DNA of 64,000 nucleotides from Halomonas alkalisoli (GTDB taxonomy: Bacteria; Pseudomonadota; Gammaproteobacteria; Pseudomonadales; Halomonadaceae): the NCBI RefSeq assembly GCF_021412585.1, contig NZ_JAKCMI010000026.1, positions 62,001 through 126,000 on the forward strand, read 5' to 3'. The first letter of the stretch is position 1. Each line of letters opens with the position of its first letter. A model generated the notes under the pieces. The model made no database searches, had not been told where the DNA came from, and was given only the letters and a program-made list of their open reading frames with translations. A program made the translations under genes and the position numbers. This document shows, one piece after another, positions 18,506 to 26,905 of this stretch.

Positions 18506-20868
18506 GAGGAAGTCTCCAGCTCTTTGTCGGTTAAGGCTTCGAGAGATTGATAGGTACGCTCGGGTCGGCGCACCTCCTTCTTGGCACGGCTGAGGCGATG
18601 CAGACCGGTGATATCCAGGATCAAGGCCACGCTGCCGTCGCCCAGAATGGTGGCCGCCGATACGCCCGGCACCTTCCGGTAGTTGGTTTCCAGGTTCTTG
18701 ACCACCACCTGCTGCTGGCCCACCAGATCATCGACCAGCAGGGCGTATCGACGCCCTTCGCCCTGGACGATGACCGCGATGGTCTCGGTCAGCTTCGTCT
18801 TGGCATCGGGCACATCCAGGGCTTCGTGGACGGCCACCACCGGCAGGTACTCGTCGCGCACCTTGAGCACCACGTCGTCGCCCGCCATGGCATAGAGGTC
18901 CCCCTTGGCCGGCTGCAGCGACTCGAGCACCGCCGATAGCGGAAGGATGAACATCTCGCCACCCACCTTGATGGACATGCCGTCGAGGATTGCCAAGGTC
19001 AGCGGCAGCACGATACGAATCCGCGTTCCCTCGCCGGATTTCGACATGATCTCGACATGGCCGCCCATGCCCTGGATGTTGCGCTTGACCACATCCATGC
19101 CCACGCCACGGCCGGAGACGTCGGTAACCGCCTTGGCGGTGGAGAAGCCCGGCGCGAAGATCAGCTGCCAGACTTCGTCATCGCTCATGGCGTCGGAGAC
19201 CGGCAGCCCGTTCTCGCGCGCCTTGGCCAGCAGCCGGTCGCGGTTGAGGCCGGCGCCGTCATCGATCACCTCGATGAGAATGTTCCCGCCCTGATGCTGA
19301 GCCGAGAGGGTAAGGCGCCCGGTACGGGGCTTGCCGGCGGCAACGCGATCCTCCGGCATCTCGATACCATGGTCGAGGCTGTTGCGCACGAGGTGGGTCA
19401 GCGGGTCTATGATTCGCTCGGTCAGGCTCTTGTCCAGCTCGGTGGACTCGCCCTCGGTGACCAGCTCGATCTCCTTGCCCAGCTTGCCGGCGGTCTCGCG
19501 GACGACGCGCGGGAAGCGGCTGAAAACGAAATCCATGGGGATCATGCGGATCGACATGACCGATTCCTGGAGATCCCGGGCATTGCGTTGCAGCAGGCTC
19601 ATGCCGTTGAGCAGGGCGCTGTCGGCAACGGCATCCATGTCGCTCACCGTCTGGTCCAGCATCGACTGGGTAATGATCAACTCGCCCACCAGATTGATGA
19701 TCTGGTCGACCTTGTCGACGGAAACGCGAATGGAAGAGGTCTCGGGCCCCTTTGCCTTGGGCTTGCCCCGAGCGGTCCTTGCACCCTCATCGGCGGCCGC
19801 TTTCACCGGCGGCTTCGCGGCCTGCTCGGGGGTGGCAGCAGGCTTGGCGGTATTCGCCGCCGCGACCGGCGCTGCCCCTGCCTTTGCTGCCTCCGCAGGC
19901 GGCCCAACCTCACCGGCCTTGCTGATCTGGAGCTGATCGGCGTCGACGATGAAGCACATCACCGCCTCGATATCGTCATTGCTGACCGAGGAGGCCAGCA
20001 CCACGTCATAGCGGGCTTCGTCACCCTGGCTGGAAACCACCTCGCCCAGCTGACCCAGCTCCTCGACGAGCAGTTGGCGGTCCTTTTCCCCCACGTTGAA
20101 CAGCGTGACGACCCGCTGCCCCTCGCCGGCGACGACTGGTTCACCGTCCGCCTCCTCGGGCTGGCCGGAGACGGCAGGCCGGATCTGAAACTGATCGGCC
20201 TCGATGATGAAGCACATCACGGCTTCGATATCGTCGTCGCTATCGCTGGAGGCGAGCACAACGTCGTAGCGCTGCTCATCGCCCTGGTGGGAGAGCACCT
20301 CGCCCAGCTGCCCCAGCTCCTCGACGAGCAACTGGCGGTCCTTCTCACCCACGTTCAGCAGCGTCACGATGCGCTGCCCGTCATTGGCAGGCTTGGCCGG
20401 CTCCGGCGGGGTGGCCGGGGCAACCTCGGGTACGGGCTCGGCCTTCGGTGCCGCGGCACCGCCACCGTCCAGGTCCTGCCCGATCTCTTCGAGGGCCAGC
20501 TGCTGCAGGGTCTGGCAAATGCGTTCGAAGGCTTCCTGATCGGGCTCGCCGCCATTGCGGTAGGCGTCTAGCTGATCGCTGAGCATGTCCTTGGTTTCCA
20601 GAAAGGTATCGACGATATCCCGGCGCAGGGCGAGCTCCCCCTTGCGGGTATGGTCGAGCAGGTTCTCGAACAGGTGGGTCGTCTTCTGCAGCGCATCGAA
20701 GCCGAAGGTCCCCGCCCCGCCCTTGATCGAATGGGCGGCACGGAAGATGGCATTGAGCTCTTCGGTATCCGGCTCGTCCACGTCAAGCTCCAGGAGGTAG
20801 CGCTCCATGTCGGCCAGCAGCTCTTCGGCTTCCTCGAAGAAAGTGTCATAGAAATCCGTGATATCCAT
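18502..20868 (-). CDS. cheA: Chemotaxis histidine kinase CheA with duplicated P2 domain
   Basis: CheA autophosphorylates and passes phosphate to CheY and CheB. P1/HPt carries the phosphorylated His in [14 protein letters not shown]. Counting from the longest start (20880), two P2-like domains lie at about 168-235 and 254-320, each beginning GQR and containing [20 protein letters not shown] and DDIEAVMCF; they agree at 56 of 66 positions. A Pro/Ala linker leads to P3 dimerisation, P4 ATPase ([23 protein letters not shown]) and P5 CheW-like domains. E. coli CheA has one P2. The ATG at 20868 is chosen because AGGTGG lies 8 bases before it; 20874 or 20880 are alternatives. Confidence 0.95.
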   Translation of the reverse strand: MDITDFYDTFFEEAEELLADMERYLLELDVDEPDTEELNAIFRAAHSIKGGAGTFGFDALQKTTHLFENLLDHTRKGELALRRDIVDTFLETKDMLSDQLDAYRNGGEPDQEAFERICQTLQQLALEEIGQDLDGGGAAAPKAEPVPEVAPATPPEPAKPANDGQRIVTLLNVGEKDRQLLVEELGQLGEVLSHQGDEQRYDVVLASSDSDDDIEAVMCFIIEADQFQIRPAVSGQPEEADGEPVVAGEGQRVVTLFNVGEKDRQLLVEELGQLGEVVSSQGDEARYDVVLASSVSNDDIEAVMCFIVDADQLQISKAGEVGPPAEAAKAGAAPVAAANTAKPAATPEQAAKPPVKAAADEGARTARGKPKAKGPETSSIRVSVDKVDQIINLVGELIITQSMLDQTVSDMDAVADSALLNGMSLLQRNARDLQESVMSIRMIPMDFVFSRFPRVVRETAGKLGKEIELVTEGESTELDKSLTERIIDPLTHLVRNSLDHGIEMPEDRVAAGKPRTGRLTLSAQHQGGNILIEVIDDGAGLNRDRLLAKARENGLPVSDAMSDDEVWQLIFAPGFSTAKAVTDVSGRGVGMDVVKRNIQGMGGHVEIMSKSGEGTRIRIVLPLTLAILDGMSIKVGGEMFILPLSAVLESLQPAKGDLYAMAGDDVVLKVRDEYLPVVAVHEALDVPDAKTKLTETIAVIVQGEGRRYALLVDDLVGQQQVVVKNLETNYRKVPGVSAATILGDGSVALILDITGLHRLSRAKKEVRRPERTYQSLEALTDKELETSS

Positions 20869-20909
20869 GCGCATCACCACCTGGTGTCAGAATGTGTTCC
20901 CAAGCCCGC

Positions 20910-21857
20910 TCACTCCGGATTGAGCGAACGACGCAGGCTTTCCGTAAATTGTTCCACTGGCGCCAGATCCACCTCGCCTTCCAGCCGCGAGCTCATGGGG
21001 CTGGGCACGCCAGGACCGTTGAGGATGCTGGGCCGGCGGATGTAGTCCGCCACCTCGGGCAACAGAATCAACAGTTCGATCCGGCGGTTGTCGGCGTCGC
21101 GCGGATCCGTGTCCGGCAGCTCTACCCGATCGGCAAAACCGGAGACCCGCAGCAGCTTGCTCGAATCCAGGCCGCCGACCACCAGCTCACGCCGCGAGGC
21201 ATTGGCCCGGTCACTGGAAAGCTCCCAGTTGCTGTAGCCACGATAGCCGCCGGCGTAGGGCAGGCTGTCGGTATGCCCACTGATGCTCAGGTAGTTGGGC
21301 AACTCGTTGAGCAGCGGCGCAATGGTGCGCAGCAGGTTACGCATATAGGGGGCGACCCGGTCGCTGCCGATATCGAACATCGGCCGATGGTCGGTATCCA
21401 GCAGCTGGATACGCAGCCCTTCGGGAGTGAGGTCGAAGCGCATCTGCTGGCGCAGTTCGCGCAGCTCGGGGTCCGCCTCGATCACCGCCTCGATGCGACG
21501 CTGCAGGTCCATGAAGAAGCGTCGCTGCTGATCGCTGGGCCGGGTCTGGCTGCGGGTATCGACCCGCGCCCGCTCGCCATCGCTGTGTACCGGATCGGGG
21601 CCACCGCCGGGAATGACCCGGGTGCTGCCCGAGCGGTCACCACCACTGATAGCGCTGGTCAGCGGCGTACTGAAATAGTCCGCCACCCCCTGACGCTGCT
21701 CCTCGCTTGCCACTGACAGGATCCACATCACCAGGAAGAGCGCCATCAAGGCCGTCATGAAGTCGGCAAGCGCAATCTTCCAGCTGCCGCCATGATGGCC
21801 ATGGACCACTTTCTTGCGCCGAATGATGATCGGGCGCTTGTCGCCGGCGGCACTCAT
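20910..21857 (-). CDS. motB: Flagellar stator protein MotB
   Basis: A 315-residue stator subunit that anchors MotA to peptidoglycan. A short cytoplasmic N-terminus and one membrane helix carry the proton-conducting Asp32 (ALADFMTALMALFLVMW). A plug/linker and an OmpA-like peptidoglycan-binding domain follow at about 150-275 (ISGHTDSLPYAGG, NWELSSDRANASRREL). The aspartate context is that of proton-driven MotB. It overlaps motA by four bases and is followed by cheA. Confidence 0.96.
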   Translation of the reverse strand: MSAAGDKRPIIIRRKKVVHGHHGGSWKIALADFMTALMALFLVMWILSVASEEQRQGVADYFSTPLTSAISGGDRSGSTRVIPGGGPDPVHSDGERARVDTRSQTRPSDQQRRFFMDLQRRIEAVIEADPELRELRQQMRFDLTPEGLRIQLLDTDHRPMFDIGSDRVAPYMRNLLRTIAPLLNELPNYLSISGHTDSLPYAGGYRGYSNWELSSDRANASRRELVVGGLDSSKLLRVSGFADRVELPDTDPRDADNRRIELLILLPEVADYIRRPSILNGPGVPSPMSSRLEGEVDLAPVEQFTESLRRSLNPE

Positions 21858-22726
21858 TCGCCTACCGCACCCGCCTTGGCATTACGGACATACTCCTCCA
21901 GCTCGGTGAAGCCAGGGCGCTCGGCGGTGTGCAGCGCCTTGCGGCCGAACTCAACGGCCAGTTGCGGCGCATACCCATGCAGGCTGGCCAGCAGCGTAAT
22001 GCGGATGCACTGGAGCATCTTCTCGGCCTCCTTGATCTGGCGTTCGATACTGCTGGCCACCGGATTGATGAAGCCATAGCCCATCAGGATGCCGAGGAAG
22101 GTGCCCACCAGGGCGTGGGCGATCATCTCACCCATCTGCTCAGGCCCCGCATCGGCATAGGTCAGTGCCTTGACCACGCCCATGACCGCCGCGACGATGC
22201 CGAATGCCGGCATGGCATCACCCACCTTGGCGATGGCATCCGCGGGAATGTGCGCCTCCTGCTCGAAGGTCTCGATCTCATGGAGCATCAGCTCATCGAT
22301 CTCCATGGGGTCCATGCCGCCACTGACCATCAGGCGCAGGTAGTCGGTAAGGAAATCCATGATCATCGGATCGGCCAGTACCCTGGGGTGCTCCTGGAAC
22401 AGGGCGCTCTCCTGGGGGCTGTCGATATCCCGCTCGATGCCGAGCATGCCCTCGCGGCGGATCTTGCTCAGCAGCTTGAACTGAACCGCGAGCAGCTCCA
22501 TGTACATCTCTTTGTTGTACTTGCGGGTGCGCTTGAGCTTGGGAAATATCTTGAAGGTGGCCTTGATCGCCTTGCCGTTGTTCGCAGCGATGAAGGCACC
22601 CACACCCGCACCGCCGATCATCAGCAGTTCGGTCGGCTGGTAGAGCGGGCCGAGAAAGCCTCCGGCGAGCACGAAGCCGCCGAAGACGCAAAATATGACA
22701 ACGAGATAGCCAAGCAGAATCAGCAC
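21854..22726 (-). CDS. motA: Flagellar stator protein MotA
   Basis: A 290-residue ion-channel stator protein with four membrane segments: LILLGYLVVIFCVFGGFVL and TELLMIGGAGVGAFI at the start, then PAFGIVAAVMGVVKAL and ALVGTFLGILMGYGF near 170-225. The cytoplasmic loop between carries the charged residues that touch FliG. I chose GTG at 22726 because AAGGAT lies 8 bases before it and E. coli MotA starts at the same place. The frame extends 31 codons upstream, but that would read through the sigma-28 promoter at 22770-22796. Confidence 0.95.
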   Translation of the reverse strand: MLILLGYLVVIFCVFGGFVLAGGFLGPLYQPTELLMIGGAGVGAFIAANNGKAIKATFKIFPKLKRTRKYNKEMYMELLAVQFKLLSKIRREGMLGIERDIDSPQESALFQEHPRVLADPMIMDFLTDYLRLMVSGGMDPMEIDELMLHEIETFEQEAHIPADAIAKVGDAMPAFGIVAAVMGVVKALTYADAGPEQMGEMIAHALVGTFLGILMGYGFINPVASSIERQIKEAEKMLQCIRITLLASLHGYAPQLAVEFGRKALHTAERPGFTELEEYVRNAKAGAVGE

Positions 22727-22769
22727 AACCGGTATCCTTAATGGGGACGCGACTTGTCGATATTTCAGT

Positions 22770-22796
22770 TTATCGGCCAGGCCTCCCCGGACTTGA
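22770..22796 (-). promoter_or_regulatory. Sigma-28 promoter for motA-motB-cheA-cheW
   Basis: Minus-strand TCAAGTCC at 22796-22789 (5 of 8), an 11-base spacer and an exact GCCGATAA at 22777-22770, 44 bases before the chosen motA start. Confidence 0.8.
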
Positions 22797-22830
22797 GGCC
22801 GACGCCCAAAAAAGCGCAAGAAAGATCGAG

Positions 22831-22868
22831 AAAAAACAACGCCGCCCCGGCACAGGGCCGGGGCGGCG
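22831..22868 (-). terminator. Rho-independent terminator after flhDC
   Basis: A perfect 12-base GC-rich stem (CGCCGCCCCGGC with GCCGGGGCGGCG) around a 5-base loop is followed on the minus strand by TTGTTTTTT. It lies 59 bases beyond the flhC stop and before the motA promoter. Confidence 0.93.
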
Positions 22869-22927
22869 AAGGGAGTCCGGCCGGAACCGGTTAGGGCTGG
22901 AAACCTACCGACCGACGGAAGGCTCGA

Positions 22928-23515
22928 TCAACCGGCGCAACGCGCGTCGGGCAGCTCCATGCCCACGGGCGCCAGCCGGGCCGCCTCGCTTTCACGACGC
23001 TTGCGAGTCTTGCCTGCGCGCGAAGGAGGCATGCAGATACCGCAGACGTAGTCATGGTCCGGCGAATGGGCATGGGCCACGAAATGGCCGCTGCAATGGG
23101 TGCAGGCCGACAGTTGCAACAGGTCGCTCTCGAAGAAGCGCACCAGGGTCCATGCGCGGGTCAGGCCCAGCACCGGCTCGACCTGGTCGATGCTCACCTG
23201 CTCGCTGTAGAGCCGATAGGCGGTAACGAAGGCTTGCATTCGCTCACACTGCTGCTCTTCCCGCAGGCTGCGGAAGATGTTGTAGAACAGCGAGGCATGC
23301 ACATTCGGCAACCAGGTGATGAACCAGTCGGTGGAGAAAGGCAGCATCCCCTTGGGGGGCGACATGCCACGCACCTCCTTGAAAAGCCGTATCAGGCGCG
23401 CTCGGCTCAGGTCGGTCTCGGTCTCCAGCACCTGCAGGCGCGCACCCAGCTCGATCAGCTCGATGGCCAACTGCACCTGCTGCATTTCGGTGACAAGGCT
23501 CTTCTGCTGTGTCAT
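22928..23515 (-). CDS. flhC: Flagellar master regulator subunit FlhC
   Basis: FlhC joins FlhD in the FlhD4C2 activator of class II flagellar operons. The 195-residue chain has the family features LIELGARLQVLETETDLSR, RLIRLFKEVRG and PKGMLPFSTDWFITW. Four cysteines at 138, 141, 158 and 161 bind the structural zinc (CTHC and CGIC). The tail is basic (KTRKRRESE). It overlaps flhD by four bases (ATGA) and is followed by a strong terminator, so flhDC is a discrete unit. Confidence 0.97.
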   Translation of the reverse strand: MTQQKSLVTEMQQVQLAIELIELGARLQVLETETDLSRARLIRLFKEVRGMSPPKGMLPFSTDWFITWLPNVHASLFYNIFRSLREEQQCERMQAFVTAYRLYSEQVSIDQVEPVLGLTRAWTLVRFFESDLLQLSACTHCSGHFVAHAHSPDHDYVCGICMPPSRAGKTRKRRESEAARLAPVGMELPDARCAG

Positions 23516-23844
23516 GCCGCTCCCCCCCGCGCAATGGATGCGGTCCCACGCCCTGCCATCAGCAGCGAAGCGTGGAACTGCGACAATCCATTGTCACGGG
23601 GGTTTTCGACAACTTGACGCAACTGCTCGGCGCCATCGAGTCCGAAATGGCACAGCAGCTGGTTGGTGCGGGCCAGCCGGGTCAACTGGGCGGCACCCAG
23701 CGACAGCAGCAGGTCTGCGGTTTCGTCGTCGAGCTTCAAGCGAAACATTGCAGCGGGCCGATCGTCGTTGAGCAGACGCTGGGCCAGCAGCAGATAGGTA
23801 AGGTTGAGCTCCTGGATGTCATCCAGGTGGTTCGTGGTCTTCAT
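23512..23844 (-). CDS. flhD: Flagellar master regulator subunit FlhD
   Basis: A 110-residue FlhD, the partner of FlhC. Family features include DDIQELNLTYLLLAQRLL, RAAMF-like RPAAMFRLKL and LARTNQLLCHFGL. I chose the ATG giving MKTTNHLDD, with AGGGA six bases upstream; a GTG 15 bases earlier lies inside a small hairpin. The upstream region is long and AT-rich, as expected for a heavily regulated class I promoter. Confidence 0.96.
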   Translation of the reverse strand: MKTTNHLDDIQELNLTYLLLAQRLLNDDRPAAMFRLKLDDETADLLLSLGAAQLTRLARTNQLLCHFGLDGAEQLRQVVENPRDNGLSQFHASLLMAGRGTASIARGGAA

Positions 23845-24175
23845 ATTGGTTCCCTGCACGCGATGATACGCGTGTCCTTATTTTTTATATGTTCTACATA
23901 GAGTGCAGCAGCTGTCGATGAAACGCATCGGTAAAAGCTGGAACAGCACTCCTAAGGACGTGCTTTCTACAGGGTCATTGTGAGGTTTTGAAACAAGCTT
24001 GCCAACCAGCTAAAAGCATTAGTGTGTCAACGCACAGTCTGACAAAAATCAGTCTGCGATACTATTTTGTTAACACATTGGCCCGTATAGCAAAAAAAAG
24101 CATATTGCAACATTGACAAAAGGGAAAACAAAAGGTTACGACACATAAAGTAACATTTTTTTACATTATTTATCG
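23845..24175 (-). promoter_or_regulatory. AT-rich flhDC control region
   Basis: This 331-base gap holds no convincing gene. A perfect 6-base hairpin (CACGCG, loop of six, CGCGTG) at 23857-23874 lies just before the flhD ribosome site and could affect translation. AT-rich stretches with several A/T runs fill 24061-24175, next to the flhX stop. I could not assign a unique -10/-35 pair, and no clear terminator is visible after flhX. Confidence 0.5.
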
Positions 24176-24451
24176 TCATTCCTGTGTATCGGACAGCTCA
24201 TAGACCCATACCAGCAGCTCGGCGATGGTCTGGTAGAGCATCGGCGGAATCCGCTCATCGAGATCCAGGCCCATCAGCAGCGATACCAGCTCCGGGGCAT
24301 CGTGCACGTAGATCCCCTGCCGCTTCGCCTCGGCCAGGATGCGGTCGGCCATGTCGCCATAGCCCTTGGCCAGGACCCGTGGCGCATCATCGCCATCGCG
24401 GTACGCCAGGGCTATCGCCTGGCGACGTTTCTCAGGCCCCGGTTCCGCCAT
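24176..24451 (-). CDS. FlhB C-terminal-domain paralogue (FlhX/EscU-like)
   Basis: A 91-residue protein matching only the cytoplasmic domain of FlhB after its NPTH cleavage site: ALAYRDGDDAPRVLAKGYG aligns with the FlhB segment starting ALQYDEKQMGAPRVV, and LDERIPPMLYQTIAELLVWVY with LDREIPLDLYTAVAEVLAWAF of the flhB gene here. Such stand-alone domains are known in several proteobacteria and can interact with the export apparatus. The ATG follows GAGGAGGG and overlaps the preceding fliK-like gene by 20 bases. Confidence 0.85.
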   Translation of the reverse strand: MAEPGPEKRRQAIALAYRDGDDAPRVLAKGYGDMADRILAEAKRQGIYVHDAPELVSLLMGLDLDERIPPMLYQTIAELLVWVYELSDTQE

Positions 24452-25754
24452 CGGCTCCCTCCTCGTGCAAGAGCCGGGCATCGATCAGTACCGACGTCAA
24501 GCCGGCGGCTCTCAAGCGTTCATCGAGCCTGGCAACACCCTGTTGCAGGATTGCCAGGGTGGCATCATCGTGCGCCTTCAGCTCCAGCCTGACCTCGGTC
24601 TCGCGCAGCCACATCCCCACGCGGATGTCGCCCAGGCTGGGCACCCTGAGCTGCAGTTCGGAGTGCCAGGTTTCCGGCTGCGCATCACTGTCATCGCCAC
24701 CCTGCCCCTCTTCGCCATCCCGCTTGGCGCCGGCCGGCAGCTGCACCATCAAGGCCATGAAGATCCCCGACCAGACATCCCCTTCCCAACGCAGTATCGG
24801 TGTCACCAGCATTTCCAGCTGGTGACGAACCAAGCCCTGGAGGCTCTCGTGAACTGCCTCGCCACCCGCCGGTCGAGCACGAGCCAGGCCTTCGCCCTGC
24901 TCCCGTCCGGCGACAGCCTCGGGCGCGACCGCTTGCCCCTGGGCAGCGGCACCACGTCCGGCACTCGCCGAATCCCGTAACGGCGAAGCCGAGCCCTCCA
25001 TGGCGCTCCCGCCCCCCGCCGCTTGGCCACTCCCCCCGCCGCCAGGCAACAGCGCGCCCGTGGCGGCATAGATGCCGGCCTGGGCCGCCTGGCCCTGAGC
25101 AGCCCCACTGCCGGCCGCCACCGGTGGCGACAGCGGCCCGGGGGCAGCGGCGGATGCCAGGGTGCCCGGCGCCATTGGCCCGGCGGCACCACGCGCGTCC
25201 GGGGCTGTCGCAGCGGGAGCCGTGGATGCCGGCGAAAAGCGCAGGGTTCGCCACATCTGCGGCTCCCTCTCCAACTGCTGGCGGGAGACCTCACCGTGAT
25301 ACCAACGTGACAGGTGGGATTCGTAGAACAGGCCGCTGTCTCGCACGCCCGACTGCAGTCGGCTCGCCAGCGTCGTCGCACTCGGCGCCTCATCCAGGGC
25401 CATCAGCGGCGATGTGGCACTGAGCACCGAGGGAGGCGCCGGAAAACGCACCAATAGGTCGGCAATGGTTCGTGCAGAAGGGCTGAAGTGGGTCTGGATG
25501 GAAGCGGGAGGACGAGAGGTGTCCGCCGGCCCGGCCGGTGCCTCGCCACGCTGCTGCGGTGAAGTGGCACCGGACAGGGGGGCCGCAGCAGGACGGCGCC
25601 CATCCAGCCTTGAGTCGCTATGCAGCGCCCTGGGGCCCTCGCCGGGGTCAACGGCACGAACCGGCTCATTCAGGTCACGCGGCGGCGCCGTATCGACACG
25701 CTTGCCCAATACCTGATGAAGCAGGGTATCCAGCAGTGGCGTGATGCCACTCAC
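24432..25754 (-). CDS. FliK-type hook-length control protein
   Basis: A 440-residue protein. The first ~320 residues are low-complexity, rich in Ala, Gly, Pro and Ser, as in the disordered ruler part of FliK. The C-terminal domain (about 335-430) matches Flg_hook: LQLRVPSLGDIRVGMWLRE, then LAILQQGVARLDERLRAAGL. FliK measures hook length and acts on the FlhB C-terminal domain; the adjacent gene encodes exactly such a domain. A canonical fliK may also exist elsewhere, so I leave the symbol blank. It overlaps fliT by four bases. Confidence 0.72.
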   Translation of the reverse strand: MSGITPLLDTLLHQVLGKRVDTAPPRDLNEPVRAVDPGEGPRALHSDSRLDGRRPAAAPLSGATSPQQRGEAPAGPADTSRPPASIQTHFSPSARTIADLLVRFPAPPSVLSATSPLMALDEAPSATTLASRLQSGVRDSGLFYESHLSRWYHGEVSRQQLEREPQMWRTLRFSPASTAPAATAPDARGAAGPMAPGTLASAAAPGPLSPPVAAGSGAAQGQAAQAGIYAATGALLPGGGGSGQAAGGGSAMEGSASPLRDSASAGRGAAAQGQAVAPEAVAGREQGEGLARARPAGGEAVHESLQGLVRHQLEMLVTPILRWEGDVWSGIFMALMVQLPAGAKRDGEEGQGGDDSDAQPETWHSELQLRVPSLGDIRVGMWLRETEVRLELKAHDDATLAILQQGVARLDERLRAAGLTSVLIDARLLHEEGADGGTGA

Positions 25755-26143
25755 GAGATTCCCTGGCCGAAGTCATCGGAGGGGCTCGCCACCGACGAAG
25801 CCTGCCTGCCGTAGCTGCGATGCAGGTCACGCTGACGTCGCGAGCTGTCCATCAGGTGACCCAATTCCTCGCGACGCGCCATGAGTTGCTCGCGAATCGC
25901 CAGGTCATCGGCCAGGATCGACTCCAGCAGCTCGGCCTTGCGTGCTGCATCGCTCGGGTTCAGCGGCACTTCGGCATCGAGCCGCCTGAGCCGTTCCGCC
26001 AGCTGCAGATAGTCGGCCTGCTGCTCGATCAGCGCCTCCCACTCACCGCTGCGTGCCAGCCCCAGCATCACCGACACCTGCTTCTGCAGCCGGACGTAAC
26101 CGGCAATCACCGCTTCCGAGCCGCCGGCATTGATCGTCGCCAT
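25751..26143 (-). CDS. fliT: Flagellar chaperone FliT-like protein
   Basis: A 130-residue, mainly helical protein in the fliT position after fliS (one base apart) and overlapping the fliK-like gene (ATGA). It has the FliT-like pattern of an N-terminal helix with GEWEALIEQQADYLQLAERL and later LLESILADDLAIREQLMARREEL. FliT chaperones the cap protein FliD and in enterics restrains FlhDC. Similarity in this family is low, so the name rests on both pattern and position. Confidence 0.75.
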   Translation of the reverse strand: MATINAGGSEAVIAGYVRLQKQVSVMLGLARSGEWEALIEQQADYLQLAERLRRLDAEVPLNPSDAARKAELLESILADDLAIREQLMARREELGHLMDSSRRQRDLHRSYGRQASSVASPSDDFGQGIS

Positions 26144-26144
26144 G

Positions 26145-26564
26145 TCAGCCCGGCACCCCGGCGGTGCCGATTTCCCGCCATGCCGAGGCGATGTCCTCCA
26201 GCAACTGCTCGGCCTGGTCGAGACTCTCCTGATCGTTATGCAGGTTCGCCGCCAGCAGCAGCCGGGAGACATACTCATACAGCGAGCCGAGGCGTTCGGC
26301 GATCTCGCCGCCCTTCTCGGTATCCAGCGCCGCCAGGAGGCCACTGTTGACGATATCCAGCGCCTTGGAGATGGACTTGCCCTTCTCCGCGACGTTACCG
26401 GCCTGCATATGGATGCGGGCGGCACGAATGGCACCCTGGGCACCGTCGAACAGCATCACGATCAGTTGATGCGGGCTCGCCGACATCACACCGCTTTCCA
26501 CGCCAACCCGGGCATAGGCTCCGGCCCCGCGGCCATAGGCGGCGGCTCCTCGCATGGTACTCAT
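26145..26564 (-). CDS. fliS: Flagellin chaperone FliS
   Basis: A 139-residue export chaperone that binds flagellin. Family motifs are clear: AYARVGVESGVMSASPHQLIVMLFDGA, then IVNSGLLAALDTEKGGEIAERLGSLYEYVSRLLLAANL. ATG at 26564 was chosen because AGGAG lies 10 bases before it; an ATG at 26573 touches the ribosome site. A sigma-28 promoter lies about 230 bases upstream and should drive fliS-fliT-fliK-like-flhX. No flagellin or FliD gene is in the window. Confidence 0.93.
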   Translation of the reverse strand: MSTMRGAAAYGRGAGAYARVGVESGVMSASPHQLIVMLFDGAQGAIRAARIHMQAGNVAEKGKSISKALDIVNSGLLAALDTEKGGEIAERLGSLYEYVSRLLLAANLHNDQESLDQAEQLLEDIASAWREIGTAGVPG

Positions 26565-26797
26565 GGCAGTCATTCTCCTGTTATCTGATGGGTTTCGCGG
26601 CATTCGTGGCACGAGACCAACCAGGTCTGGACTTAAGCGATGAAGCCAAGAAACAAGTACTCCTTGCGCCCCAAGACGGACTCCGGCGAACACTTACGGA
26701 TGCAGTAGTCGCACAGTACTTTTTCATCCCGGCTATTCTGACAGGCCCGCCGCCAGGGGTTCTGGCGAAAAGCCCGCGACCTTGGGGTTATTTCCCT
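26565..26797 (-). other. Long fliS leader, no supported gene
   Basis: About 230 bases separate the sigma-28 promoter from fliS. One minus-strand frame without a usual start codon reads a short cysteine-rich peptide (CDYCIRKC) ending near 26640. It could be a remnant of a lost gene or chance. I see no terminator. With the promoter element the gene-free stretch reaches 26905. Confidence 0.4.
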
Positions 26798-26824
26798 GTA
26801 TCGGCTCAACGGCAGATAACTTTA
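26798..26824 (-). promoter_or_regulatory. Sigma-28 promoter for fliS-fliT operon
   Basis: Minus-strand TAAAGTTA at 26824-26817 (7 of 8), an 11-base spacer and GCCGATAC at 26805-26798 (7 of 8). Confidence 0.88.
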
Positions 26825-26905
26825 ATGTCGGGCCGCATCCCAATTCCCATCCCGCAGCCGGGACCATTTCCACACCGCAGCTGGCGCCCGACGGCCATGC
26901 ACAGC

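Noticed and set aside
22727..22819. Upstream extension of MotA by 31 residues
   Set aside because: It would place coding sequence over an exact sigma-28 promoter, and the ribosome site and known MotA start point to the GTG at 22726.
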